A stretch of DNA of 64,000 bases from Peptostreptococcus porci (GTDB lineage: Bacteria; Bacillota; Clostridia; Peptostreptococcales; Peptostreptococcaceae), in assembly GCF_009695815.1 (NCBI RefSeq), contig NZ_VUNE01000002.1:124001-188000 (forward strand). The letters are read 5' to 3'. This document shows positions 25,844-35,495 of the stretch, in pieces; positions within the stretch are counted from its first letter, which is position 1; every line of letters starts with the position of its first letter. A program made the position numbers and the translations under genes. The notes under the pieces were generated by a model. That model saw nothing but the letters and a program-made list of their open reading frames with translations, was not told the origin of the DNA and did not search any database.

Positions 25844-26869
25844 TTATTTTTTCTTGTATTCCTTTACCACTCTTTCTACCTGTTCTTCTAATTGTTCTCT
25901 ATCAGGAATATATAGCGTATACTTAGAAGCAAATATCTGGTTAGATAGACTACCAAGTGCATATTCCGCCTGTATGCTATCCTTATTCGCACAAAGGATA
26001 ATTCCGATAGGTTCATTATCCATTTCGTCATTAACTTCGGCTTTATAGTAGTTAAGATACATATTAAGCTGTCCTACTGCTTCCGGCATTAGTTTACCTG
26101 TTTTAAGTTCAATAAGCACGTAGCTTCTTAGGATTTTATTGTAAAATACCATATCAACATAGTAATGGATATTTCCAAGTGTTACCCTTTGTTGTGAGCC
26201 AACATACATAAAACCCTTTCCAAGTTCAAGTAAGAATTTTTCTATGTGAGTCACGAGTGCTTTTTCTAAATCACTTTCCATAATTGGCTTTTCTTCAGGT
26301 AGACCTAAAAATTCAAATACATACGGATCTTTTATCACATCCCTTGGAGTAGCTATTTCATTTCCCTTTAGAGCTAAATCCAATACTTTTTCTTTATTTT
26401 CATCTCCACTTGATAGCAATAATCTCTCAAATAATGATGTATTTATTTGTCTTTTTAATTCCCTTACAGACCAATTTGCATTTACTGTTTCTTTCTCATA
26501 AAAGCTACGCTTATTCTTATCATCGATAGACAATAACTCACAATAGTGCGACCAACTCAATTTAACAGACAGTGTCTGTTGAATTTCATATTCTTGATAA
26601 AATCTCCTCATAAACTGTAGATTAGAAACTGAAAATCCACGACCAAATTCTTTAGTAAGCATTTTAGACAAATCTTTCAATAGAGCTTTACCATACTCTG
26701 CTCTATCTGAATGACCTTGCTCATCTTCAACAATAATTCTCCCTATTTCCCAATAGGTTTTTACTAATATATTATTAACGTGCTTCGCTACATCGTTTCG
26801 TGAATTTTCCATTATCTTTTTGATGTTTGAATAAACATCTCTATGAAGATTTTCAACTAAATTATTCAT
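25844..26869 (-). CDS. YhcG/DUF1016 family PDDEXK nuclease-domain protein
   Basis: A 341-residue protein of the YhcG family. The N-terminal DUF1016 part (about 1-165) contains YWEIGRIIVE and FSVSNLQFMRRFYQ. The C-terminal part carries a PD-(D/E)XK-like core in which VDMVFYNKILRSYVLIELKTGK supplies the Asp and the ExK. Such genes are scattered, frequently horizontally transferred, and often lie near restriction or toxin loci. The function is not firmly established. Here it stands alone next to an IS remnant, with AAGGAGTAAAGCT before the ATG. Confidence 0.85.
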   Translation of the reverse strand: MNNLVENLHRDVYSNIKKIMENSRNDVAKHVNNILVKTYWEIGRIIVEDEQGHSDRAEYGKALLKDLSKMLTKEFGRGFSVSNLQFMRRFYQEYEIQQTLSVKLSWSHYCELLSIDDKNKRSFYEKETVNANWSVRELKRQINTSLFERLLLSSGDENKEKVLDLALKGNEIATPRDVIKDPYVFEFLGLPEEKPIMESDLEKALVTHIEKFLLELGKGFMYVGSQQRVTLGNIHYYVDMVFYNKILRSYVLIELKTGKLMPEAVGQLNMYLNYYKAEVNDEMDNEPIGIILCANKDSIQAEYALGSLSNQIFASKYTLYIPDREQLEEQVERVVKEYKKK

Positions 26870-27027
26870 AGCTTTACTCCTTATCTACCTCCAAAGTTTA
26901 AAATATAATTACCATTATACTCCTTTTTAAAAAAATAACAACACAACTTTTTTGATTTTTCATAAAATAATTATATTCCGATATATGAATCATTTAGCAT
27001 ATATTTCAGTTTTTAATGATGATATAT

Positions 27028-27062
27028 TAATAGAAACTAATAAAACTTATTAGTTTCTATTA
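27028..27062. terminator. perfect inverted repeat at the end of murE
   Basis: TAATAGAAACTAATAA (27028-27043) and TTATTAGTTTCTATTA (27047-27062) form a 16-bp perfect stem with a 3-base loop. The last codons and stop of murE lie in one arm. There is no T-run, so termination would be inefficient or the structure may protect the 3' end. Confidence 0.55.
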
Positions 27063-28546
27063 TTGGCAACAACTGACGCTGCTTTAATTACCTCTGCTTT
27101 TTCATCGTAAAAAATACGCTGACCTTTCACATACTGGTATTTTTCATGTCCTTTTCCTGCAATGATTATCATATCGCCTTCAACAGCCAATTCCATAGCC
27201 TTCAGTATTGCCTCTGCTCTATCCTCGATTTTATAAACTTCGCATTTTGAATCTACAAAAGATTCAGCAATATCGTCAATTATCTTCATCGGCTCCTCAT
27301 CATCTGGATTATCAGTTGTAATTACGCTCACGTCACAAAGCTTGGCAGCTACATCTCCCAATTCTTTTCTTCGAATCGCAGAGCGACCACCAATAGAACC
27401 AAAAACACAAATAAGTCTATTCGGCTTATATTGCAAAAGTGTATTCAATACATTTTCAAGACTGATACCATTATGGGCATAATCTAGCACGACTGTTGCA
27501 TATGGCAATACTGGCAAAACCTCTACTCTGCCATCAACCTGAGCCTTTGATAATGCTTGTAATGATTTTTCTCTATCAATTCCCAGAGATTCACAGGTAG
27601 CAATTACAGCAAGAGCATTGTAAATACTGAACTTACCTGGTGAACAAATATGCGTATTTACAACCTCCAAACCGTTCCCATTCTTTCTTTTAAAATTAAA
27701 ACTTGCCCCCAAAGACTTTTCATCTCTTGTCAATACGATGTCACTAGCTTGCAAGTCTGATTCTTTGTCAATTGAAAAAGTTGTAATATCACATTTCGCA
27801 CTGTCTATTATATATTGTGCATTTTCATCATCAAGATTTACCACACCATGTCTACACATGGAGAATAATCTGGCTTTACATTCTCTATAATGTTCAAAAG
27901 TAGGATGTTCCTTTGGTCCTATATGGTCAGGAGAAAGATTTGTGTATACACCAATATCAAAATCAACGTCATCCACTCTTTGCATCATAAGCCCGCCACT
28001 GGATACCTCCATCGTAACGCACTCAACACCTGCGTCCAACATATCTCTCATAGTCTTATGTAGTTCGTAGCTTTCAGGAGTAGTATTTATTGTTTTTTCG
28101 GCAATGTCATTATAAAATACTCCATTTGTTCCGATAACACCAGTATTTAAACCAGATTCACACAAGACAGTTTTTATATAGTTGGTAATAGTTGTCTTTC
28201 CCTTTGTACCAGTCACGCCGATAATCTTCATCTTGGAAGATGGATTTCCAAAAAAATTTGAAGACATCCTCGAAAGCGCCGCCCTACTATCAGAAACTAT
28301 CAATTTGATGGCATCTTCAGGCAATTCCAAATTGTCATTGATAATAAATACCCTCGCTCCATTGCTATACGCACTATCGATATAATCGTGACCATCCAGA
28401 GTTTCACCTTTAATTGCAACAAAAATTGTACCATCTGCTGCTTTTCTGGAATCGTAAGCTATATCTCCAATTTCTATCGTTTCCATTTCCAACATGGTTT
28501 TGTTTGAAACAAACTCTAAACCATTTAATAAATCACTTAGTTTCAT
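27050..28546 (-). CDS. murE: MurE: UDP-MurNAc-L-Ala-D-Glu amino acid ligase, probably non-DAP
   Basis: A 498-residue Mur ligase adding the third stem-peptide residue. The ATP loop GVTGTKGKTT (110-119), the carbamylated-Lys region ECKARLF and the C-terminal domain are complete. DAP-adding enzymes usually carry DNPR in the substrate loop; here residues 412-415 are DNPD followed by DEEP, closer to lysine-adding enzymes. Together with the upstream racemase and ATP-grasp ligase this points to L-Lys or L-Orn rather than meso-DAP. It starts 9 bases after the racemase stop. Confidence 0.88.
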   Translation of the reverse strand: MKLSDLLNGLEFVSNKTMLEMETIEIGDIAYDSRKAADGTIFVAIKGETLDGHDYIDSAYSNGARVFIINDNLELPEDAIKLIVSDSRAALSRMSSNFFGNPSSKMKIIGVTGTKGKTTITNYIKTVLCESGLNTGVIGTNGVFYNDIAEKTINTTPESYELHKTMRDMLDAGVECVTMEVSSGGLMMQRVDDVDFDIGVYTNLSPDHIGPKEHPTFEHYRECKARLFSMCRHGVVNLDDENAQYIIDSAKCDITTFSIDKESDLQASDIVLTRDEKSLGASFNFKRKNGNGLEVVNTHICSPGKFSIYNALAVIATCESLGIDREKSLQALSKAQVDGRVEVLPVLPYATVVLDYAHNGISLENVLNTLLQYKPNRLICVFGSIGGRSAIRRKELGDVAAKLCDVSVITTDNPDDEEPMKIIDDIAESFVDSKCEVYKIEDRAEAILKAMELAVEGDMIIIAGKGHEKYQYVKGQRIFYDEKAEVIKAASVVANNRN

Positions 28547-28555
28547 TTTTTTCTC

Positions 28556-29257
28556 CTATTTCAACTTTCTACCAGACTTTATAATTGTATTCATAGCCAG
28601 AACCTCAGATGAGTCAACAAAGAAATTATCATCCAAATTTTCATCCTTTTTGATTATTGAAAGCTCTGTGCATCCCAAAATAACGCAATCACATCCATTT
28701 TCCTTTACTTTATCAATAATTTCATCAAACTCTTTCATATTTGCCTTTTTTCCAGCCTTGACATCGTCATAAATAATCTTCATGACCTTGTTTTGATATT
28801 CTTCATCCAAAACAAAAAAATCAATACCCTTCTGTTTGCACATATTCTGATATAATTCCGTCTTTATATTACCAGTTGTTGCCAATATACCAATCTTCTT
28901 ATGCTTCTGGTCTATTGCATAATCGACAGTTTCTTCTATCATATTCAGAAGTGGAATGCTTATGCTTTCAGAAATTTCTTTATAAAAATAATGTGCAGTA
29001 TTACACGTCAACACTAAAAAATTTGCTCCAGCCTTTTCCAGCCTCTTTGCATCTTTTATCAAGACATCAAGAGGTGACCTATCAGACTTTCCTATTATAT
29101 AGGCTGTTCTATCTGGCGTTGATGCTCTATTCATTATTATCATATCTACGTGCTCTTGGTCATTTTTTGCGTCAGTCATTTCTACGACAAGATCATAAAA
29201 ATACACTGTGGCCATGGGACCTAGTCCACCAAGAACGCCAACTAACAAGTTTTCCAT
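28556..29257 (-). CDS. aspartate/glutamate racemase family protein (probable aspartate racemase)
   Basis: A 233-residue cofactor-independent racemase. The N-terminal [11 protein letters not shown] is characteristic of aspartate racemases. The two catalytic cysteines lie in LTCNTAH (about residue 83) and LGCTEL (about residue 195). It would supply D-aspartate. It sits between an ATP-grasp ligase and murE with gaps of 16 and 9 bases, so a role in peptidoglycan precursor synthesis is likely. It could also make D-Glu, but the sequence looks more like RacD/YgeA-type enzymes than MurI. Confidence 0.82.
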   Translation of the reverse strand: MENLLVGVLGGLGPMATVYFYDLVVEMTDAKNDQEHVDMIIMNRASTPDRTAYIIGKSDRSPLDVLIKDAKRLEKAGANFLVLTCNTAHYFYKEISESISIPLLNMIEETVDYAIDQKHKKIGILATTGNIKTELYQNMCKQKGIDFFVLDEEYQNKVMKIIYDDVKAGKKANMKEFDEIIDKVKENGCDCVILGCTELSIIKKDENLDDNFFVDSSEVLAMNTIIKSGRKLK

Positions 29258-29273
29258 AAAATTCTCCTAGTCA

Positions 29274-30491
29274 TTAATATTTTTTACAGTATTTCTTGAA
29301 TTTCTTTTTTTGATTTATATTATAAAGGAAAATATATAGACTCCTCTTGAAGTTTCCTTTCAAATCATAATCGTAGCCATAAGAGCTAGCACTCCTTCCA
29401 CTAGCGACCAAATCCTTGCACTTTTTTACCAAATCTTTATTCTTTACATAATCATACACCACAGAATTTGGTATCACGTGCCAGTAGAACGGATCCTTTT
29501 GTATTTTTAATTCAAGTTCCTTGTTGAAAACTCTGTCTTCAACCACATATTTAGCAATGTTGTTTCCAGATGATGTTACATAAAAATTACTTCTTCCCTG
29601 TCTCAAATTGATCTCAAACACCTTGAATTTCCCATCTCTATCATCATATTTAATATCGAAATTAGAAAAACCAACGTATCCTATTTTTTCTAAAAAATCC
29701 TTATACTTGTTCATCAATTCTTCTTCATATTCAGTAATTATGGCTGCGTGATTTCCAATACCCTTCGGAGTATGCTCTTCCAACAGTACGTGACCAAAGC
29801 ACATCATTTTTACCTTACCATTTTGATCTGAGTAACAAGTCAAAACTCTCATATTTTCATCTTCACCTGGAATAAAATCCTGAATAATCATACTTTTTTC
29901 ATATCCATGAGAATATACTTCTTCAATAATTTTGTTGAATTCCTCTTCATTATTTGCAGTATACGCCTTATTCATGCCTTCAAAGGAATTTTGAAAAAAG
30001 GATATACTATCTGAAGCCTTAACTATTATAGGATAGTTAAAACCAAAATCTCTAGTTGAATCCCCTTTGTTGTAAATATAAGTTTTCGGATAGTCCAAGC
30101 CGTACTCTTCACAAACGGAATAGAACAATTCCTTTTCAACAAGCCTATTCTTTAATTCAGAATCAATATAAGGAACGACAAATTTTTCAGAAAGAGCATC
30201 TCTATTATCAATAATCAGCTCTGCATATTCATCTGTACATCCCATCAGTATCAGCACTTCATCATCCGAATGCTTTTCAGCTTCGTCAAGCAGAACTTGA
30301 ACGAATTTTTCTTTATTATTAATTTCCTCATTAACTCTAAAATCAATAAACTTACTGTGATTAGTAGCACCTAAAAAATATCTACCGAATGCTATGGAAG
30401 TTATTCCATACTCTTCATGAAACGCTCTCGCAACACTATAACAATTTAAATCTCCACCACATAATATTGGTTGTATTTTTTTTACTTTCAT
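29274..30491 (-). CDS. ATP-grasp ligase, candidate D-aspartate cross-bridge ligase
   Basis: A 405-residue carboxylate-amine ligase of the ATP-grasp fold. Lys in YPIIVKASDS, the MIIQDFIPGED segment and the metal-binding VFEINLRQGRSNFY motif are visible. Size and context match the enterococcal D-aspartate ligase that attaches D-Asp to the epsilon-amino group of stem-peptide lysine, which is also encoded next to an aspartate racemase. The product assignment is inference from fold and neighbourhood. It heads the operon ligase-racemase-murE. Confidence 0.75.
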   Translation of the reverse strand: MKVKKIQPILCGGDLNCYSVARAFHEEYGITSIAFGRYFLGATNHSKFIDFRVNEEINNKEKFVQVLLDEAEKHSDDEVLILMGCTDEYAELIIDNRDALSEKFVVPYIDSELKNRLVEKELFYSVCEEYGLDYPKTYIYNKGDSTRDFGFNYPIIVKASDSISFFQNSFEGMNKAYTANNEEEFNKIIEEVYSHGYEKSMIIQDFIPGEDENMRVLTCYSDQNGKVKMMCFGHVLLEEHTPKGIGNHAAIITEYEEELMNKYKDFLEKIGYVGFSNFDIKYDDRDGKFKVFEINLRQGRSNFYVTSSGNNIAKYVVEDRVFNKELELKIQKDPFYWHVIPNSVVYDYVKNKDLVKKCKDLVASGRSASSYGYDYDLKGNFKRSLYIFLYNINQKKKFKKYCKKY

Positions 30492-30590
30492 AGTACACCT
30501 CTTTATATATTAAAATTGCATCAAAATAATATTTATCTTTTTCTTATATGGCAATTAAAAATAAGATCTTTTTAACTGCTACATTTATTT

Positions 30591-31538
30591 CTATCTTTTA
30601 TTCAGCTTTTCCTTGATAGCCCGTCTAAATTCTTCAAAGGACTCTGTATACATATCTTCCCTTAGCTTCGGAAACGCAGTGATAATTCTTTTTTCGCCTC
30701 TTCTATAGCTATTGATAAGTTCATTTCTCTTTATTTTTAGCTCTTCCAGCTTCAATTGTGCTTCTGTCTTAATTTCCTTAAAATCCGATAATTCTCTTTC
30801 AATAATACTTCCAAAAGCATCCTTTCTTTCTTTTATATCTGAAATCTCTTTGTCGATAGCCTCTCCAAAAGCATTTTTTCTTTCAGAAAAATCCTTAAGC
30901 ACTGGATCTACTCTATTTATTATATCGAGTGTTGTATCACTGACACCTTCACCCACCATATTACTCAAATCATAGATTTGCAATTGCATTTCCTCAAGAA
31001 GAGCAAGTTTTTTATTTAACTTCAGCACATTCTGAACAGAAGCCAATAAATCGACTAAAATCGAAATCACAGATACCCCACAAAGAACCATCAGCATTCT
31101 TAAATCTATCAACGAAACAAGATTTTCAATCATAAAGTGAATATCCCTAACAAGTATAACTCCTGCTATTCCCCAGTACACACTAAACTGAATACATACA
31201 TAGCCACCCAAGTTAAATGGTACATCAGAATAGTCCCACCATCGTTTATGAAATATTCTATCTAAGAAAAATCCTACTAAATATTCCAAAATTGTACATA
31301 TTAACACAGCACCAATAAACAGAATAAATAGATTATCTTTAATTGGCTCCAACAGGAAAACAATAGTAATCGCACCGAATCCGTATATAGGGCAAACCAT
31401 TCCTGCTAAAAAGCCTCTATTGATAAACTTCCCCTTTGTAAAGGCATGATAAGCAACTTCTATTATCCATCCACTAAAAGAATAGATAAAAAAATATGCC
31501 AAATAATTCCATATTTCTATATTTTTGATAATATCCAT
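30591..31538 (-). CDS. putative ABC transporter permease, type IV (CmpB-like)
   Basis: A 315-residue membrane protein with five or six N-terminal hydrophobic segments including FSGWIIEVAYHAFTKGKFINRG and KRWWDYSDVPFNLGGYVC, hallmarks of the putative ABC-transporter type IV family. The C-terminal 120 residues are charged and coiled-coil-like, with an imperfect repeat (ERKNAFGEAIDKEISDIK and ERKDAFGSIIERELSDFK). I use ATG 31538, 6 bases after GGAGG, instead of an upstream TTG. No ATPase subunit is adjacent and the function is unknown. Confidence 0.75.
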   Translation of the reverse strand: MDIIKNIEIWNYLAYFFIYSFSGWIIEVAYHAFTKGKFINRGFLAGMVCPIYGFGAITIVFLLEPIKDNLFILFIGAVLICTILEYLVGFFLDRIFHKRWWDYSDVPFNLGGYVCIQFSVYWGIAGVILVRDIHFMIENLVSLIDLRMLMVLCGVSVISILVDLLASVQNVLKLNKKLALLEEMQLQIYDLSNMVGEGVSDTTLDIINRVDPVLKDFSERKNAFGEAIDKEISDIKERKDAFGSIIERELSDFKEIKTEAQLKLEELKIKRNELINSYRRGEKRIITAFPKLREDMYTESFEEFRRAIKEKLNKR

Positions 31539-31674
31539 AAATCGCCTCCGAACATCTACTAATATATTATACCACAAGTAATGTAAATGCGAATAATTGT
31601 ATCATTTTTTCTTTATTTTTATCTTAATTTACTATATAATTTTTCTTAATAGAAGGAAATGGTGGTGAAAAAAT

Positions 31675-32310
31675 ATGAGATTAATTCTAGCGAGTAACTC
31701 CCCCAGAAGAAAGGATTTAATGAAACAAGCTGGATTAGACTTTTCTGTAAAAACGTCAAAGAATATTAACGAAAAATTAATTGAAGATGAATTACTAAAA
31801 AATATATCCGAAAAAAAACCTTACGAACAGGCACACGATTTAACCAGAGAATTGTCATTCGAAAAAGCCAATGCCACACTGGCAGAGTTATCCTATGACA
31901 ATGATTTTGATTGCGAGGATATCATAGTGATCGGTTCAGACACTGTAGTTGTATGTGAGGAAAAAATTCTCGGAAAACCAATTAGTAGACAGGACGCATA
32001 TGATACTTTGGTTTATTTGTGTGGTAAAAAACATAGAGTGTATACGTCTTTCTGTTTATTATCAAAATATAAAGAGAGGATTATTACATCGTATACGGAA
32101 GTAGAATTTTACAAATATGATGATAAAACGAACGAAATTATCAAAAAGTATGTAGAATCAGGATCTCCATTGGATAAAGCCGGCTCTTATGGTATACAAG
32201 ACTATGGCTCTTTATTAGTAAAAGAAATCAAGGGAGACTATTATACAGTTGTTGGATTTCCTATCTCATTGGTTTATAGAGAACTCGAAAATTATAATTC
32301 AGAGATATAA
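31675..32310 (+). CDS. maf: Maf-like nucleoside triphosphate pyrophosphatase
   Basis: A 211-residue house-cleaning pyrophosphatase that would hydrolyse non-canonical or methylated NTPs such as dTTP/UTP. The N-terminal ASNSPRRKDL motif, IGSDTVV, GKPISRQDAY and DKAGSYGIQDYG are the family signatures. An insertion of about 15 residues near positions 45-70 makes it longer than the usual 190. It stands alone, with a GGTGGTGAAAAAAT site before the ATG. Confidence 0.9.
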   Translation: MRLILASNSPRRKDLMKQAGLDFSVKTSKNINEKLIEDELLKNISEKKPYEQAHDLTRELSFEKANATLAELSYDNDFDCEDIIVIGSDTVVVCEEKILGKPISRQDAYDTLVYLCGKKHRVYTSFCLLSKYKERIITSYTEVEFYKYDDKTNEIIKKYVESGSPLDKAGSYGIQDYGSLLVKEIKGDYYTVVGFPISLVYRELENYNSEI

Positions 32311-32334
32311 GCCAATCCAATATATACTCTAATA

Positions 32335-32379
32335 GATGGAGGAGCATTCTCAACTCAAAATGAATCTGCTCCTTCCATC
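32335..32379. repeat. hairpin without T-run
   Basis: GATGGA/TCCATC (32335-32340, 32374-32379) encloses GGAGCA/TGCTCC and TTC/GAA stems. It lies between the convergent maf and isocitrate dehydrogenase genes, 30 bases before a second hairpin. Confidence 0.5.
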
Positions 32380-32410
32380 ACCATAAGCATACGCCGATTA
32401 AATAAAAAAA

Positions 32411-32443
32411 GAAGCCAGAAAATCTATTCTTGGCTCCTTTTTA
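32411..32443 (+). terminator. terminator after maf
   Basis: AGCCA-GAA (32413-32420) pairs with TTC-TGGCT (32428-32435, one bulged T) and is followed by CCTTTTT. It lies about 100 bases after the maf stop and opposes the isocitrate dehydrogenase gene end. Confidence 0.6.
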
Positions 32444-32462
32444 TAAAGTGATTGATTGGCAA

Positions 32463-33515
32463 TTATTTATTTTTTTCTATCAATCTGCATAGCTCGCTTG
32501 CGAACTCTTCAGTAGTAGAATTTCCACCTAAATCTGGTGTAATTATTTTTCCAGCCTTAAATATTTCCTTCAAGGATAACTCTATCAAATTGGCTGCATC
32601 GTATTCTCCAATATATCTCAACATCATCACTGCCGATTGAATTATTGCAGTAGGATTTGAAATTCCTTTACCTGCTATCTGAGGAGCACTTCCATGTACA
32701 GCCTCGAAAACTGCATATTCGTCACCAATATTGGCACTTGGAATAATACCAAGACCTCCTACTAAACCTGCACATAGATCAGACAATATATCCCCATACA
32801 AATTTGGCATTACCAAAACGTCAAACCATTCGGGGTTCAACACCAAATTCATGGCTGCAGCATCTACAATGACATCATCTCTATATATAGAAACATCTTT
32901 TTCATTTGCTCCGTTTAATCTATCAATATTATTTTCATCACATACTTTCTCGAATGTGTCTAAAAACAATCCGTCAGAAATCTTCATTATATTAGCCTTG
33001 TGTACACATGACAATCTCTTATATCCATTAATTTTCGTGTAATTGCAAGCAAAGTTCACAATCCTTTCAGTAGCTGGCTTTGTTATTATTTTTATACTTT
33101 CCCCAGCATAATCCCCAACCTTATGTTCAACACCTGCATAAAGATCTTCTGTATTTTCTCTAATTATTGTCAAATCAATATCTTCATATCTTGATTTTAT
33201 TCCATCAAAACTCTTAACAGGTCTAACGTTAGCATATAAATTCAATTCTTTTCTAAGTGCCACGTTTACACTTCTAAATCCCTTACCTACCGGTGTAGTA
33301 ATAGGACCTTTTATGGCTATTTTATTTTTTTTAATGCTTTCTAATACATAGTCAGGTAATGGTGTATTGTATTCATCTATCACTTTTTCACCAGCAACGA
33401 CCTCTTCCCAATTTATGCTTACTCCAGAAGCCTTTACCACTTTTTTCATAGCCTCTGTAACTTCCAGACCTATACCATCTCCAGGAATCAATGTAATATT
33501 ATACATATTATGCAC
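32463..33515 (-). CDS. NAD-dependent isocitrate dehydrogenase family protein
   Basis: A 350-residue member of the isocitrate/isopropylmalate dehydrogenase family. LIPGDGIG opens the protein and the substrate-loop region GKGFRSVNVALRKELNLYANVRP is isocitrate dehydrogenase-like; IPMDHs differ here. The metal-binding LYGDILSDLCAG is conserved. It would oxidise isocitrate to 2-oxoglutarate. Homoisocitrate is a formal alternative. It overlaps the end of the aconitase gene by 8 bases, so the two are translationally coupled. It is third in an operon with a citrate synthase-like enzyme and aconitase. Confidence 0.85.
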   Translation of the reverse strand: MHNMYNITLIPGDGIGLEVTEAMKKVVKASGVSINWEEVVAGEKVIDEYNTPLPDYVLESIKKNKIAIKGPITTPVGKGFRSVNVALRKELNLYANVRPVKSFDGIKSRYEDIDLTIIRENTEDLYAGVEHKVGDYAGESIKIITKPATERIVNFACNYTKINGYKRLSCVHKANIMKISDGLFLDTFEKVCDENNIDRLNGANEKDVSIYRDDVIVDAAAMNLVLNPEWFDVLVMPNLYGDILSDLCAGLVGGLGIIPSANIGDEYAVFEAVHGSAPQIAGKGISNPTAIIQSAVMMLRYIGEYDAANLIELSLKEIFKAGKIITPDLGGNSTTEEFASELCRLIEKNK

Positions 33516-35457
33516 CTATTCCTTTCTTTAATTTAATACTATTTAACTTTCCACCAGCATTTAACATTTCAATTTCTTTTTCATTAAAAACTACGGATAC
33601 ACTAAAACTAACGCCTCTATCCTTGTCAGTAACAACTAGCTTACCATTTTTTATACCTTCCAATATTCCCTCAATTTCGATATTATCCATCTGTGAAATC
33701 AGGTCATAATCTTCAGGATTTTCAAATTCCATCGGAATAATACCACTATTTATTAGATTTGCCTTATGAATTCTAGCAAAGCTCTTTGCTATTACTCCCT
33801 TTATTCCCAATTGAAGTGGTGCCAACGCTGCGTGTTCTCTTGATGAACCCTGACCATAGTTATCTCCACCTACTATAAATCCACCAGGATTATCCTTTGA
33901 TCTAGCTGAAAACTCTTCGTCAATTGTACTAAAACAGAAATTTGCCAAATAAGGAATATTACTTCTAAATGGTAGAAGCTTTGCATTTGACGGCATAATA
34001 TGGTCCGTAGTAATATTATCGCCAGTCTTTATTATCACCTTTCCTGATAACTTATCTTCCAAAGCTGTATTAAGAGGGAAAGGCTTAATATTAGGTCCTC
34101 TCACAACTTCCACCTCAGTAGATGTATCGGCTGGAACAATTATCATGCTATCATCTATCATAAATTCATCTGTGCTTATATCTGAAAAATCAATATCAAA
34201 ATCTATATCTCTCGGATCAGTAATATATCCCGTCAATGCAGTAACGGCTGCTACCTCTGGACTCGAAATATATACTTTTGCAGAATTTGTACCACTTCTT
34301 CCAAAGAAATTTCTATTGAAAGTTCTGACACTTACCGCATCCGTTCCAGGTGATTGTCCCATACCTATACAAGGACCGCATGAGTTTTCCAAAATTCTAG
34401 CACCTGATGCAATAATATCAGCCAATGCACCATTTCTAGCTATCATTTCCATAACCTGTCTTGACCCCGGAGCAATTACCAAGCTAACATCATTTTTAAC
34501 TTTTCTTCCCTTTAATATCTTTGCGACCTTCATCAAGTCCTCGTAAGAAGAATTTGTACAGCTTCCAATAGCTACCTGATCCACTTTTACATCTGATACT
34601 TCACGACATTTTACAATATTATCAGGGCTATGTGGTGCTGCCACCATTGGCTCCAATGCATCTAAGTCTATTTTTATAATTTCATCATATTTCGCATCGT
34701 CATCAGCTTTCAATTCTCTCCAATCATCAAGCCTACCCTGCGCCTTGAAATACTCTCTCGTTTTTTCATCACTCGGGAATATAGATGTAGTTGCACCTAG
34801 CTCAGCACCCATATTTGTTATTGTAGCTCGCTGTGGAACTGATAGGCTACTCACACCTTCTCCCCCATATTCATAAATTTTTCCAACTCCACCTTTAACA
34901 GTTTCTCTTCTCAACACCTCAAGAATGATATCCTTTGATGCGACCATTGGACATAATTTACCAGTTAGCTCAACTTTTATAACTTTTGGTACTTTGATAC
35001 TATATGGTTCGCCAGCCATCGCCAATGCAACGTCAAGTCCCCCTGCACCTATTGCCAACATACCTACTCCACCTGCTGTCGGTGTGTGGCTATCTGACCC
35101 TAGCAAAGTATCTCCAGGAACAGAAAACCTCTCAAGATTTACCTGATGACAAATTCCATTTCCAGGCTTTGAAAAATATATTCCAAATTTGTTGGCAACA
35201 GTTTGAATATACTTATGATCATCAGCGTTCTCAAAGCCTTGCTGCAACATATTATGATCTATGTATGCAACGGATTTTTTCGTCTTTACTTTATCTATTC
35301 CCATTGCCTCAAGCTGCAAATATGCCATTGTACCTGTCGAATCCTGTGTCAAGGTTCTATCTATTCTAATTCCAACGGAACTTCCTTTTACCAATTCACC
35401 TTCAACAATATGCTCTTGTAAAATTTTTTCAACTATATTTTTTCCCAATTCAACCAC
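33508..35457 (-). CDS. aconitate hydratase
   Basis: A 649-residue aconitase with all four domains in one chain. Iron-sulfur ligands are visible in IGSCTNSSYEDL and ENSCGPCIGMGQSPG. The swivel domain contains DNYGQGSSREHAALAP. It is shorter than AcnA (about 900 residues), being the mitochondrial-like/short type common in anaerobes. It interconverts citrate and isocitrate. The gene lies 38 bases after the synthase and overlaps the dehydrogenase. Confidence 0.92.
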   Translation of the reverse strand: MVELGKNIVEKILQEHIVEGELVKGSSVGIRIDRTLTQDSTGTMAYLQLEAMGIDKVKTKKSVAYIDHNMLQQGFENADDHKYIQTVANKFGIYFSKPGNGICHQVNLERFSVPGDTLLGSDSHTPTAGGVGMLAIGAGGLDVALAMAGEPYSIKVPKVIKVELTGKLCPMVASKDIILEVLRRETVKGGVGKIYEYGGEGVSSLSVPQRATITNMGAELGATTSIFPSDEKTREYFKAQGRLDDWRELKADDDAKYDEIIKIDLDALEPMVAAPHSPDNIVKCREVSDVKVDQVAIGSCTNSSYEDLMKVAKILKGRKVKNDVSLVIAPGSRQVMEMIARNGALADIIASGARILENSCGPCIGMGQSPGTDAVSVRTFNRNFFGRSGTNSAKVYISSPEVAAVTALTGYITDPRDIDFDIDFSDISTDEFMIDDSMIIVPADTSTEVEVVRGPNIKPFPLNTALEDKLSGKVIIKTGDNITTDHIMPSNAKLLPFRSNIPYLANFCFSTIDEEFSARSKDNPGGFIVGGDNYGQGSSREHAALAPLQLGIKGVIAKSFARIHKANLINSGIIPMEFENPEDYDLISQMDNIEIEGILEGIKNGKLVVTDKDRGVSFSVSVVFNEKEIEMLNAGGKLNSIKLKKGIGA

Positions 35458-35495
35458 CTACTTATATTATTTATTATTTTAATCGTTGTCTAAAA

